37,292 nt of DNA. Source: Gordonia effusa NBRC 100432 (GTDB lineage: Bacteria > Actinomycetota > Actinomycetes > Mycobacteriales > Mycobacteriaceae). The DNA lies in assembly GCF_000241305.1 (NCBI RefSeq), contig NZ_BAEH01000006.1:1-37292 (forward strand), in the 5' to 3' direction. The translations under genes and the position numbers were made by a program. The notes under the pieces were generated by a model, which was given only the letters and a program-made list of their open reading frames with translations, was not told where the DNA came from and ran no database searches. Below are positions 11,590 to 19,951 of the stretch, one piece after another; position 1 is the first letter of the stretch; each line of letters begins with the position of its first letter.

Positions 11590-12801
11590 ATGACTGACAC
11601 CCCGTCGGCACTCCAGCTCCTCACCGCGCTCGACGACCACACTCGCGCGCGCGGGATACCCGGTCCCGCCGCCCTGATCGGTGATTGGGCTGGCAGCGAC
11701 GCCGTTATCGCACCATCGGTGAGTCTGAGCGCGGGAATGCCGATACCCGACCGCCCGCAACGGTTTTGGTTCGGCTACCACGGTTTCGGCGTACACGCGC
11801 AGCGGTCGCCACTGCCCGACGTCGTGGGCGGACTGTCTGACGATGTGCTGCTACTGCGTGACGGCCACTGGCAGTACCGTCACGTCGACGATCGGCCACT
11901 TCCTACGTGGCTTGCCCAATGCATCGACACCGCAGCCGATTTCACAACTCCGCCTAACGAAGCGCCCTGGTCGGCATCGTGGACGCCCCCGCAACGGGCG
12001 CCGCATGTCGCGGCCATCGCCGAATGTCTCGAGGCGATCCGTGCGGGCGAGATCTATCAGGCGTGCGTGTGTACGCAGTTCGTCGGGCAGTTCGACGGCT
12101 CACCCCTCGACTACTTCGTCGACCTCGCATCCGCCACTACCCCGGCCAAAGCTGCTTTCCTGCAAGGTGATTGGGGTGCGGTAACTAGCTTCTCACCGGA
12201 ATTGTTCCTATCCCGCCGTGGCGCACAGGTGACGTCGAGCCCGATCAAAGGCACCATCGCGGCGTCCGGGAATCCCGAAACTCTGCGCGCGTCGACTAAA
12301 GACGTCGCGGAGAACATCATGATCGTCGACCTGGTCCGCAACGATCTAGGACATGTCGCGCAGATCGGCTCAGTCACGGTCGATGATCTGCTCTCGGTCG
12401 TCCCCGCCCCCGGGGTGTGGCACCTGGTGTCGACTGTGAGCGCAACCCTCGACGACACCGTAGGCAACGAGAGTCTCCTCGATGCCGCCTTCCCGCCGGC
12501 GTCGGTGACCGGCACTCCGAAAATCCGGGCGTGCGAGCTACTCGCCGATTGGGAGCCGCAGGCGCGCGGAGTCTATTGCGGGGCAATAGGTTTCGCCGGC
12601 CCCGACCATGAGCTGGACTTGAATGTAGCCATTCGGACAGTCCAAATCTCGCCCGACGGGTCGGCCACTCTGGGAGTGGGCGGCGGGATCACGATCGACT
12701 CGAATCCAGAGCGAGAATGGCAGGAATGCCTGGACAAGGCATCGTCGATTGTGGCGTTCGAACGACGCTGCTCACCTGGTCTCGATACACCTCGTCGCTA
12801 G
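11590..12801 (+). CDS. pabB: aminodeoxychorismate synthase component I
   Basis: PabB turns chorismate and glutamine-derived ammonia into 4-amino-4-deoxychorismate, the first committed step to p-aminobenzoate and folate. The chorismate-binding domain shows, in order, AGEIYQACVC, SSPIKGTIA (Lys220), the ENIMIVDLVRNDLG block, PPASVTGTPKIRA and GVGGGITIDSNPE. The length of 403 residues is near the short actinobacterial form. The C-terminal tail after SSIVAFERRC, reading SPGLDTPRR, is encoded by a copy of the intergenic repeat, which also supplies the TAG stop. The native end has thus been replaced or extended. An anthranilate or isochorismate synthase is less likely, given the K-G-T-I pattern and the gene order recalled for Rv1005c. 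Confidence 0.9.
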   Translation: MTDTPSALQLLTALDDHTRARGIPGPAALIGDWAGSDAVIAPSVSLSAGMPIPDRPQRFWFGYHGFGVHAQRSPLPDVVGGLSDDVLLLRDGHWQYRHVDDRPLPTWLAQCIDTAADFTTPPNEAPWSASWTPPQRAPHVAAIAECLEAIRAGEIYQACVCTQFVGQFDGSPLDYFVDLASATTPAKAAFLQGDWGAVTSFSPELFLSRRGAQVTSSPIKGTIAASGNPETLRASTKDVAENIMIVDLVRNDLGHVAQIGSVTVDDLLSVVPAPGVWHLVSTVSATLDDTVGNESLLDAAFPPASVTGTPKIRACELLADWEPQARGVYCGAIGFAGPDHELDLNVAIRTVQISPDGSATLGVGGGITIDSNPEREWQECLDKASSIVAFERRCSPGLDTPRR

Positions 12802-12806
12802 CACGG
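12778..12806 (-). repeat. truncated reverse repeat overlapping the pabB 3' end
   Basis: ggtctcgatacacctcgtcg plus ctagcacgg matches the start of the reverse repeat (compare 11394-11437 and 12927-12970). The copy stops at about 12806. Its first 24 bases are read as the last codons and stop of pabB. Confidence 0.8.
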
Positions 12807-12823
12807 CAGGGCGCCTTACCACC

Positions 12824-12970
12824 TGATGGTCGAGTGCCGCCCGATGAGCCTGCGAGTCGAGCGGTGTATCGAGACTCTGCAAGACGAAAGACCAAGCCGT
12901 ACAACACCTTCCGACACAACTCACCGGGTCTCGATACACCTCGTCGCTAACGCTACTCGGCACTCGACCA
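12824..12970 (+). repeat. composite inverted-repeat element, copy B
   Basis: A forward repeat (12824-12876) and a reverse repeat (12927-12970) flank a spacer that again contains acaacaccttccgacacaa. Overall length and order match copy A at 11289-11437. The copies differ by point changes and a 1-nt gap. The element lies between the convergent pabB and rsmI genes. A further partial reverse end, ctcggcactcgacca, follows at 12983-12997. Confidence 0.8.
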
Positions 12971-13006
12971 GCGGCAGGGCACCTCGGCACTCGACCAACC
13001 GAACTC

Positions 13007-13849
13007 CTACCCCCGCGCCGCCAAAACCGCCTCGTATAACTCCCTGCGCGATACACCTGCGGCAGTCGCGACCTGCCCGCACGCATCTTTGAGGCGAAGT
13101 CCTTCGGCGACCAATGCCTCGACGTCAGACACCAGGTCTGCCGGGTCGGCCTCGACGGCCACGGCGGGCGCCAACACGACGGTGATCTCGCCGCGAACTC
13201 CACCAGCCGCCCACTGTGCCAACGACGCCAGATCGCCCCGGCGGACCTCCTCATAGGTCTTAGTCAGCTCACGGCACACCACAGCCCGACGACTCTCACC
13301 CAGAACTTTCGCCGCCGCGGCCAACGTATCGGCCAATCGGTGCGGCGATTCGAAGAACACAACTGTCCGCGGCTCGGCGGCCAGGGTTGAAAGCCACGCG
13401 GTCCGCGCGCCGGGCTTTCGCGGCGCGAAGCCGTCGAAACAGAACCGTTCAGACGGCAACCCCGACACTGCCAACGCCGTCGTCACCGCCGACGGCCCCG
13501 GTAAACACGTCACGGTCAACCCGGCGTCGGCACAAGCGGCGACAAGTTTGAATCCCGGATCGCTCACCGAGGGCATACCGGCGTCAGTGATGACCAAAAC
13601 GTTCGCGCCGCCGCGGATCTCCTCGACAAGTCCCGGCGTTCTCGCCGCTTCCACCTGGTCGTAATAGCTGATCAGCCGTCCGCCGATAGTGACATCGAGG
13701 CCCGCGGCGAGCGCTCGGGCGCGTCGGGTGTCTTCGGCCGCGACGATGTCGGCGCCGGCCAACATCTGTCGCAGTCGCGGTGATGCGTCGCCGTACTGCC
13801 CCATCGGCGTCGCGGCCAGAATCAATCGGCCCGCAGTCGACGAAGTCAT
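13007..13849 (-). CDS. rsmI: 16S rRNA 2'-O-ribose C1402 methyltransferase
   Basis: RsmI methylates the 2'-OH of C1402 in 16S rRNA using S-adenosylmethionine. The 280-residue protein has the tetrapyrrole-methylase-like fold: LILAATPMGQYGDASPR at the N-terminus, IVAAEDTR, the loop ITDAGMPSVSDPG at about residues 89-101, CLPGPSAVTTALAVSGLP, FFESPHR, and RELTKTYEEV. The ATG at 13849 is chosen because the domain starts there and TAGGGT (13857-13862) lies exactly 7 nt upstream, a leaderless signal. The longer frame to 14071 would run through the divergent pmt gene. The 3' end borders the repeat-filled gap shared with pabB. Confidence 0.93.
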   Translation of the reverse strand: MTSSTAGRLILAATPMGQYGDASPRLRQMLAGADIVAAEDTRRARALAAGLDVTIGGRLISYYDQVEAARTPGLVEEIRGGANVLVITDAGMPSVSDPGFKLVAACADAGLTVTCLPGPSAVTTALAVSGLPSERFCFDGFAPRKPGARTAWLSTLAAEPRTVVFFESPHRLADTLAAAAKVLGESRRAVVCRELTKTYEEVRRGDLASLAQWAAGGVRGEITVVLAPAVAVEADPADLVSDVEALVAEGLRLKDACGQVATAAGVSRRELYEAVLAARG

Positions 13850-13856
13850 GTCGTCC

Positions 13857-13885
13857 ACCCTATGCGCGGTCTCGACCTCTAGGAT
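13857..13885. promoter_or_regulatory. divergent leaderless promoters of rsmI and pmt
   Basis: The 43-bp gap holds two -10 boxes: TAGGGT on the minus strand (13857-13862), 7 nt before the rsmI ATG, and TAGGAT on the plus strand (13880-13885), 7 nt before the pmt GTG at 13893. Both transcripts would begin at the start codon. This spacing fixes the starts of both genes. Confidence 0.55.
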
Positions 13886-13892
13886 CGGTTGG

Positions 13893-15491
13893 GTGACTTC
13901 CGCCGTGCTGGACGCAAACTCGACCGCGCCCGGTTCGTCGACGTCGGGTTCAACGGGGACCTCAGCCGATCTCGGCAATCGACCCGGACGGGCGATTCCG
14001 CGCCCGATCTTCGGTCCGACTGACCGTTTCCGCGGTCGATGCGTCGGCATCGCGATTCTGGTTCTGGCCACGGTGACGCGATTTTGGTCACTGGTGTACC
14101 CGACCGATCAGGGCACCCCCGTCTTCGACGAGAAGCATTACGTCCCCCAGGGGTGGCAGGTGCTGACCGGCGGCAACTGGATCGAAGACAACCCCGCCTA
14201 CGGCCTCGTGGTTCATCCGCCGGTCGGCAAATGGATGCTGGCGATCGGCGAATCTGTATTCGGCTACACCCCGCTCGGATGGCGGATCATGCCCGCCCTG
14301 TGCGGCATCGGCATCGTCATGATGATCTACGTAGTCGTACGCCGGATGTCGCGGTCGACGCTGATCGGTGCGCTCGCCGGAATTTTCGCCATCTGCGACG
14401 GCGTGCTGGTCGTCCAGTCGCGCCTCGGGATGCTCGACATCTTCCAGGCGTTCTTCATGCTCGCCGCGTTCACCGCGTTAATAGCCGACCGCGACCAAAT
14501 GCGCGAACGTATGCATAAGGTGTACCTGGAAGGGCGGATCAACGACAGCCAGTTCGGCCCGCGGCTCGGCTTTCGTTGGTGGCGATTCACCGCCGGTGTG
14601 ATGCTGGGCCTGACCTGCGGAACCAAGTGGTCGGGCATCTACTTCGTCATCTTCTTCGTCATCCTCGCGCTCGGCTTCGACGTCGCGGCCCGACGCGCCT
14701 ATCAAGTTCGGCGACCATGGGTCGGCACGCTGGTACGCGACGTCGTGCCGTCGGGGCTAAGTCTGGCCGTGATGCCGGTAGTTATCTACCTCGTGTCGTT
14801 CGTCCCCTGGTTCAACAGCGAAACCTCGGTCTACCGCTATCAGGTGGGTAACACCGTCGGGCTCGACGGCCCGTGGTCCTGGATTCCCGCGGCGTGGCGC
14901 TCACTGTGGTATTACGAGTCGAGCATCCTGAACTTCCATGAAGGACTCACCAATTCGGCGGGTAACCATCACCCGTGGGAGTCCAAGCCGTGGACATGGC
15001 CGATGGGACTGCGGCCGATGTTGTACGCCATCGAGACCGGTCCGGATAAATGTGGCAACGGCGACTGCATCCGCGCACAGATGTTGGTGGGCACGCCAGC
15101 GATGTGGTGGCTCGCGCTGCCGATGCTCGCCTGGGCGTTGTGGGCGATGATCATGCGACGGGATTGGCGCTACGCAGCGGTCCTCGTCGGGTATGGCGCC
15201 GCCTTCCTGCCGTGGTTCGCCAACCTCGACCGTCAGATGTACTTCTTCTACGCCACCGCGATGGCACCGTTCCTGATGATGGGCCTGGCGCTCTGTTGTG
15301 GTGACATCTTGTCGGCAACCGCACGCACAGCGTCCCGAAGACCCGAGCGTCACATACTGGCGATACTGGTCGTCTGTCTCTACACCGGCCTGGTGATAGC
15401 GAACTTCCTGTGGCTGTGGCCGATTCTGACTGGAGCCCCGATCAGCCAAGAGACCTGGCGCCTGCAGATCTGGCTGCCGAGCTGGGGATAG
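13893..15491 (+). CDS. pmt: protein O-mannosyltransferase (Pmt, GT39)
   Basis: Pmt transfers mannose from polyprenyl-phosphate-mannose to Ser/Thr of exported proteins on the outer face of the membrane. The 532-residue protein is a multi-pass membrane protein with about ten hydrophobic segments. The first extracytoplasmic loop has the acidic pair Asp79-Glu80 in FDEKHY, followed by GLVVHPPVGKWMLAIGE, both hallmarks of GT39. Further matches are TNSAGNHHPWESKPWTWP and DRQMYFFYATAMAPFL, and the C-terminus ends IWLPSWG. These blocks agree closely with my memory of mycobacterial Rv1002c. GTG 13893 is the start supported by the promoter; the open frame from 13689 overlaps rsmI and is not real. Confidence 0.94.
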   Translation: MTSAVLDANSTAPGSSTSGSTGTSADLGNRPGRAIPRPIFGPTDRFRGRCVGIAILVLATVTRFWSLVYPTDQGTPVFDEKHYVPQGWQVLTGGNWIEDNPAYGLVVHPPVGKWMLAIGESVFGYTPLGWRIMPALCGIGIVMMIYVVVRRMSRSTLIGALAGIFAICDGVLVVQSRLGMLDIFQAFFMLAAFTALIADRDQMRERMHKVYLEGRINDSQFGPRLGFRWWRFTAGVMLGLTCGTKWSGIYFVIFFVILALGFDVAARRAYQVRRPWVGTLVRDVVPSGLSLAVMPVVIYLVSFVPWFNSETSVYRYQVGNTVGLDGPWSWIPAAWRSLWYYESSILNFHEGLTNSAGNHHPWESKPWTWPMGLRPMLYAIETGPDKCGNGDCIRAQMLVGTPAMWWLALPMLAWALWAMIMRRDWRYAAVLVGYGAAFLPWFANLDRQMYFFYATAMAPFLMMGLALCCGDILSATARTASRRPERHILAILVVCLYTGLVIANFLWLWPILTGAPISQETWRLQIWLPSWG

Positions 15492-15539
15492 GGCTCCGCG
15501 GCTGACCTGAACGGTTGCCCCGCCGACTCCTGCCCCTCC

Positions 15540-15610
15540 CAAAATTCTGGAGATAGCCAACCGACCAAGGGTAAGTTGCCCCAGGCCGACGGACTATCTC
15601 CAGAATTTTG
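15540..15610. terminator. perfect 17-bp inverted repeat between convergent genes
   Basis: The left arm at 15540-15556 (caaaattctggagatag) and the right arm at 15594-15610 are perfect reverse complements, separated by 37 nt. The outer end of the stem is A/T-rich on both sides, so it would work as a bidirectional terminator for pmt and the BCCT gene. The low GC of the arms against this genome and the long loop also leave open a small mobile-element remnant. No target-site duplication is visible. Confidence 0.7.
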
Positions 15611-15634
15611 CTATGCGACGACGCCGGACTGGAC

Positions 15635-17365
15635 TCAGGTGCCCGACGACTCTTTCGACGACCCGGCCACAGTCACTTCCGAGGTATCGATATCCGACGT
15701 GGCCTGATCGGTTTGCCCGAAGTCGTCCCCGGCGATTTCTTGCGCCTGCGTCCTGATGTGCTGGTCAACCTGGCTGAGCAGCTCTTCTCGTGCGACGACC
15801 AGCGGATCCTTACGCAGGTCCATGTAGAGCGAGACACACATACCGATCATGACCACAATGAACGGCAGGGCCGCTATGATCGCCATCTGTTTGATTCCAT
15901 TGAGCGCGTCTTCTCGTATCGCCAGCAGCAACGCCGCTACGGCACCGGTCAACACACCCCAGAAAATCGTCACCCATCTACTCGGCTCCGCCACTCCTCG
16001 CTGCGAGAGCGTACCCATCACCAACGATGCCGAGTCGGCACCCGAGACGAAGAAGATCGCGACCAACAACATGACCAGCCCGGCGGCTATCGGGAACCAA
16101 GGCAGCGTGTCAAGAACCTTGAACAAGATCGAATCCGACAGCGCGTCAAACGCTTTCGCCGTCATGCCGTCCGGGACGCCGGGCAGCTTATTCTGTTCCT
16201 GCTGACGTATCGCAGCGCCACCGAACACACAGAACCAGACCAACGACACCGTGCTCGGTACCACCATCACTCCGATGACGAATTCCCGAATCGTGCGGCC
16301 CCTGGAGATCTTCGCCAGGAACATGCCGACGAAGGGTGTCCACGACACCCACCAGGCCCAGTAGAAGATGGTCCAACCCGCAAGCCAGCTCTGGCCGTCA
16401 CCATCGACGGTCGCCGACGACCGCGCGGAGAACGTGGTGATATCGGTTGCATAGGCGCCGAGGCTGGTCGGCAACAGGTTGAGGATGAATACCGTTGGCC
16501 CCACCACGAATACGAAGACCGCCAGGATGAGCGCCAGCACCATATTAATGTTGGACAGCCACTGGATTCCCTTGGCCACGCCCGACACTGCCGACGCTAC
16601 GAAGGCTGCGGTGAGGATCGCGATGATGGCGACCAAGAGCAACTTGCTCGGCTCATTGACCCAGTTGGCGGACTGCATACCCGACCCGATCTGCAAGGCC
16701 CCCAAACCGAGGGATGCCACCGTACCGAAAAGCGTTGCGAAGATCGCCAAGATGTCGATCACCTTGCCGCCCGGCCCGTTTGCTCGATGGCCGAGGATCG
16801 GAGCGAAGACCGCGGAAAGCAATTGTCCCCGACCGAGCCGGAACGTGCTGTAGCCGATCGCCAGACCCACCACCGCGTACATCGCCCACGGATGGAACCC
16901 CCAGTGGAACATAGTCGTGGCCATCGCAATGCCCACGTCGCGACTACTGGTTCCCGGTGGTGCGAACATGAAATGCCGCAGCGGTTCATAGGACCCGAAG
17001 AACATCAGACCGATGCCCATGCCGGCACTGAACATCATCGCGATCCAACTGACGGTTCTGAATTCGGGCTTCTCACCGTCCTGCCCCAGCGGGATCTTGC
17101 CGTATTTACTGAGTGCCAGGAATAGGGCGAAGATGACGAATCCGGTGGCGGCGAGAATGAACAGCCAGCCCAGATTGTCGGTGATCCAGGTGAGCGCCTC
17201 GCCGGTCGCGTTGTTGAGACTATCGGACGCTACGATTCCCCAGATCACAAAGGCTACGACGAATGCCGCTGTGATGCCGAATACCCACGGGTCTACCCGA
17301 GGTCGCGATGAGGAAGGTCTTTCTTGATTAACTGTGCGTTTCGTATGATTTCCAGTAAAGGCCAC
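15635..17365 (-). CDS. BCCT-family betaine/carnitine/choline transporter
   Basis: This 576-residue secondary transporter belongs to the betaine/carnitine/choline transporter family, which usually imports compatible solutes with Na+ or H+. It has about twelve membrane segments. Family blocks are visible: SAGMGIGLMFFGSYEPL (the Gly-rich stretch of TM3), TMFHWGFHPWAMY, and the signature WAWWVSWTPFVGMFLAKISRGRTIREF. A cytoplasmic C-terminal tail of about 70 residues, acidic and Ser/Thr-rich at its end, may sense osmotic state as in BetP; that is inference. The start is a GTG at 17365 with no clear ribosome binding site, so it is approximate. It lies 99 bp downstream of the arginine deiminase homologue on the same strand. 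Confidence 0.92.
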   Translation of the reverse strand: MAFTGNHTKRTVNQERPSSSRPRVDPWVFGITAAFVVAFVIWGIVASDSLNNATGEALTWITDNLGWLFILAATGFVIFALFLALSKYGKIPLGQDGEKPEFRTVSWIAMMFSAGMGIGLMFFGSYEPLRHFMFAPPGTSSRDVGIAMATTMFHWGFHPWAMYAVVGLAIGYSTFRLGRGQLLSAVFAPILGHRANGPGGKVIDILAIFATLFGTVASLGLGALQIGSGMQSANWVNEPSKLLLVAIIAILTAAFVASAVSGVAKGIQWLSNINMVLALILAVFVFVVGPTVFILNLLPTSLGAYATDITTFSARSSATVDGDGQSWLAGWTIFYWAWWVSWTPFVGMFLAKISRGRTIREFVIGVMVVPSTVSLVWFCVFGGAAIRQQEQNKLPGVPDGMTAKAFDALSDSILFKVLDTLPWFPIAAGLVMLLVAIFFVSGADSASLVMGTLSQRGVAEPSRWVTIFWGVLTGAVAALLLAIREDALNGIKQMAIIAALPFIVVMIGMCVSLYMDLRKDPLVVAREELLSQVDQHIRTQAQEIAGDDFGQTDQATSDIDTSEVTVAGSSKESSGT

Positions 17366-17464
17366 CTAGATACACAAGCAAAGATCGCCTAGGAGAATCA
17401 ACATTTCGGGACTTTCGGTACGCCATCGTTAACTGAGTTCCGTTGGAAATATGCCTGTGACCAG

Positions 17465-18694
17465 CTAGAACTGCCGAATCAGCGAACATGCCAGACCGCG
17501 CAGTCCGCCGCGACGGAAAACCAGCTCGCCGACGTCGATCGCAAGCACCTCAATCCCACCTTCGGCGAGCCGGCTATTCATCTCGACGGCACGACTCGGC
17601 GCGACAACTATGCCGGGGGCGAGCGCGAGCAGGTCATTTCCCGCTTCGACGCTCGTCGGCTGGGTATCGATGACCCGCAACGTGTCGATGCCCATCGCAT
17701 CGGCGGCCGCGGCGAGGAACGCTCGCGACGCGTCGACGCGAACCCCGCCATCCTCACTAGGGCGCATGGCGTAGGCGATCAGGGATTCGCGCACCAACGA
17801 ATTCACCAATACCGCATCGGTATCCACCATCGTGAGCAGGGAATCGAGCCGCTCGACCTGACGGTCGATCGGCACGGCCAACACGGTATGCGCGAGGTCA
17901 TCGCCAAAAAGACTGCGCGCCAACGATTCTGCTCCCGCCGGTGTAGTGCGCTCGCTGACACCGAGGGCAATAACGCCCGGAGCGAGCAACACCACGTCTC
18001 TGCCCTCGATGGGCACAATCTGCGATCCGTACGCCCGCCGGGAGCCACTGAACATCGGGTGATGAGCGTAGATAAGGTCGGCAAGCGATGATTCGCGTTC
18101 TCGCGCAACGGAAGCCAGTGACGAGATGGCAAATCGGTCGCCAATCCAAAACGAGCTGTCGCGCATGAACAGCAGATTCGGCAGTGGCTCAATGACGAAG
18201 TCAGTGCCCCGATACATCTGCCGTACCAGCGAAGCGACGTCGAGTTCTTCCACGCCGTATGTTGCTAAGCTGTCGAAAGTCATTCCCGCAGTGAGAATCT
18301 CGACTAAGTCCCGGGGTGGGCGCCCCCGTAGATGGCCGGACAGTTCCGCGGCGAGGGCCGGACCAAGCCGTCGTGCGCTGACCGCTGCCGCAATACCTTG
18401 GATCCGCGCGGCACCACTGACTTCGATCGTTTCGACGAGCAGTTCGCGGAGCGAATACACCGCGACGCCCCGATCTCCCAGCAGGTCGGCAAAGTCATCA
18501 TGCGCCCGCTGGGCATCTTCGAGTAATGACGCGTCGATGGGCGGCAGCGCGTCGCAGTCCGACACGGCGCGTGACAACTCGCGCCCGGGACGATGCAGCA
18601 GGACCGCACGCAGCGGCGCGGTGTCGGTCCGCACACCTGGTCTGCGCTCATCCGGCAGTCGCGCCGTCGAAGACCGATCCACCCCGCCTGCCAT
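17465..18694 (-). CDS. arcA: arginine deiminase homologue, probably lacking catalytic residues
   Basis: Overall the protein is an arginine deiminase (409 residues, normal length), an enzyme that hydrolyses L-arginine to citrulline and ammonia. Conserved blocks include AVLLHRPG, RIQGIAAAV, LTAGMTF, FVIEPLPNLLFMRDSS (Asp179), and GVSERTTP. Several key positions are altered. The His of the family's HLD motif is Arg282 (ERLD). EGGD is EGRD at 230-233. The C-terminal RC-M-S motif reads LRGLACSL, with Gly400 at the usual Cys place and a Cys three residues later (Cys403). The start has a strong GGAGG. No arcB, arcC or arcD is nearby. It may be a pseudoenzyme or have a new activity; identity as a family member is sure, activity is not. 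Confidence 0.85.
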   Translation of the reverse strand: MAGGVDRSSTARLPDERRPGVRTDTAPLRAVLLHRPGRELSRAVSDCDALPPIDASLLEDAQRAHDDFADLLGDRGVAVYSLRELLVETIEVSGAARIQGIAAAVSARRLGPALAAELSGHLRGRPPRDLVEILTAGMTFDSLATYGVEELDVASLVRQMYRGTDFVIEPLPNLLFMRDSSFWIGDRFAISSLASVARERESSLADLIYAHHPMFSGSRRAYGSQIVPIEGRDVVLLAPGVIALGVSERTTPAGAESLARSLFGDDLAHTVLAVPIDRQVERLDSLLTMVDTDAVLVNSLVRESLIAYAMRPSEDGGVRVDASRAFLAAAADAMGIDTLRVIDTQPTSVEAGNDLLALAPGIVVAPSRAVEMNSRLAEGGIEVLAIDVGELVFRRGGLRGLACSLIRQF

Positions 18695-18721
18695 CGCATC
18701 CTCCTTCTCGCCCGCGACCAG

Positions 18722-19951
18722 TCAATCGTTGATCTTCGGTGTAAGTATCACCGCCGGAGCCGATTCCCGCGCGAACAACCACATCACCAGCGCGATCGCG
18801 ACGACCGCGCCAGTAGCGGCGAACGCGACCCCGAAGCCGAGTTGTTGCGCGAGAAAACCCACGACAATGGGCCCGCTCACGGCTCCGCAATCGGCAGCCA
18901 TCCCAAACGCGGCCAATGCTGATCCACCCTGCGCTCGGGAGCCGAGAACGTCGGCCAGCGCCGCCTGCTGCGTCGGCGCGAAAAGTCCAGCGCCGGCACC
19001 GGCAACAACCGAGAGCACCATTACCACGGCCAAATGTGTTGACAACCCGAATACCGCCGTCGCCACCGCGGTCACCACGAGCCCCGGCAGCATGATCACC
19101 CGTCGGCCACGCACGTCAGAGAGCCTGCCCGCCAACAAGATCGCCGTCACGTTGCCCGCGGCGAACGCAGCCATCACGATGCCCGACCACGCGGCGTCCC
19201 GGTGCAGCCCATCGGTGATCATCAGCGGCACCACCGCGACCCGCACACCCATCGACGCCCAGCCCTGCGCGAAATTAGATGCCAGGATTGCTCGATAAGC
19301 ACTGTCACGCAACGCCTCTCGCAGCGTCAGCGGATTTTCGAGGACTTCACCCTCGCCGAGTGCGCTCCGATAGGAGTCCCCCAGCGAGACTGCGACAACA
19401 CCCAACGCGACCAGCAACGCGACGGAATACACCACGAACGGCAGCCGCAGACCGTAGGAAACCAACGCGCTGCCGATCAGCGGCCCGGTAATGTTGCCGA
19501 TGAGGAAGCCCGCGGAGAAATACCCGGACACCTTGCCCCGAATATCCGGCGGCGACATCCGGATCAGCAGCGCCATCGCCGACACGGTGAACATCGTCGA
19601 ACCAATGCCCCCCAGGCCGCGGAATAGCATTAGCTGCCAATAGGTTTGCGCGAATGCTGTCGCGAAGGTACTTACCGCGACGATGAATAGACCGGTGAGA
19701 TAGACCCAGCGTTCGCCGAGCTTGGTGACCAGGCGACCGGCCGCCGGAGCGAAAAGTAGCCGCATTATGGCGAACACCGACACGATCGCCGACGCCGCGG
19801 TCAGTCCGACGTTGAAGCTATGCGCGAAGGACGGCAACGCGGGTGCGACCAACCCATACCCAAGAGCGATAACGACATTCGCGGCCAACAGAACCCAGAT
19901 ACCTCGCGGGATACTGCTCGTTCCACCAGGCCGGACAACGCCAGCGTTCAC
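18722..19951 (-). CDS. MFS transporter, drug-exporter type
   Basis: This 409-residue protein is a major facilitator superfamily carrier with twelve predicted membrane segments, probably a proton-driven exporter. The loop between TM2 and TM3 has a motif-A-like GRLVTKLGERW, and the matching loop in the second half is GRLSDVRGRRVIM. TM5 contains a Gly/Pro-rich stretch (GFLIGNITGPLIG) similar to motif C of 12/14-TM antiporters. The substrate cannot be read from sequence. It starts with GTG at 19951, and GTGA overlaps the stop of the patatin-like gene, so the two are coupled. The arginine deiminase homologue follows after 27 bp, giving a likely patatin-MFS-arcA(-BCCT) operon. Confidence 0.88.
   Translation of the reverse strand: MNAGVVRPGGTSSIPRGIWVLLAANVVIALGYGLVAPALPSFAHSFNVGLTAASAIVSVFAIMRLLFAPAAGRLVTKLGERWVYLTGLFIVAVSTFATAFAQTYWQLMLFRGLGGIGSTMFTVSAMALLIRMSPPDIRGKVSGYFSAGFLIGNITGPLIGSALVSYGLRLPFVVYSVALLVALGVVAVSLGDSYRSALGEGEVLENPLTLREALRDSAYRAILASNFAQGWASMGVRVAVVPLMITDGLHRDAAWSGIVMAAFAAGNVTAILLAGRLSDVRGRRVIMLPGLVVTAVATAVFGLSTHLAVVMVLSVVAGAGAGLFAPTQQAALADVLGSRAQGGSALAAFGMAADCGAVSGPIVVGFLAQQLGFGVAFAATGAVVAIALVMWLFARESAPAVILTPKIND

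Noticed and set aside
13689..13892. 68-residue N-terminal extension of pmt
   Set aside because: It overlaps the rsmI coding start in antisense, has no Pmt family match, and the leaderless promoter fixes GTG 13893.
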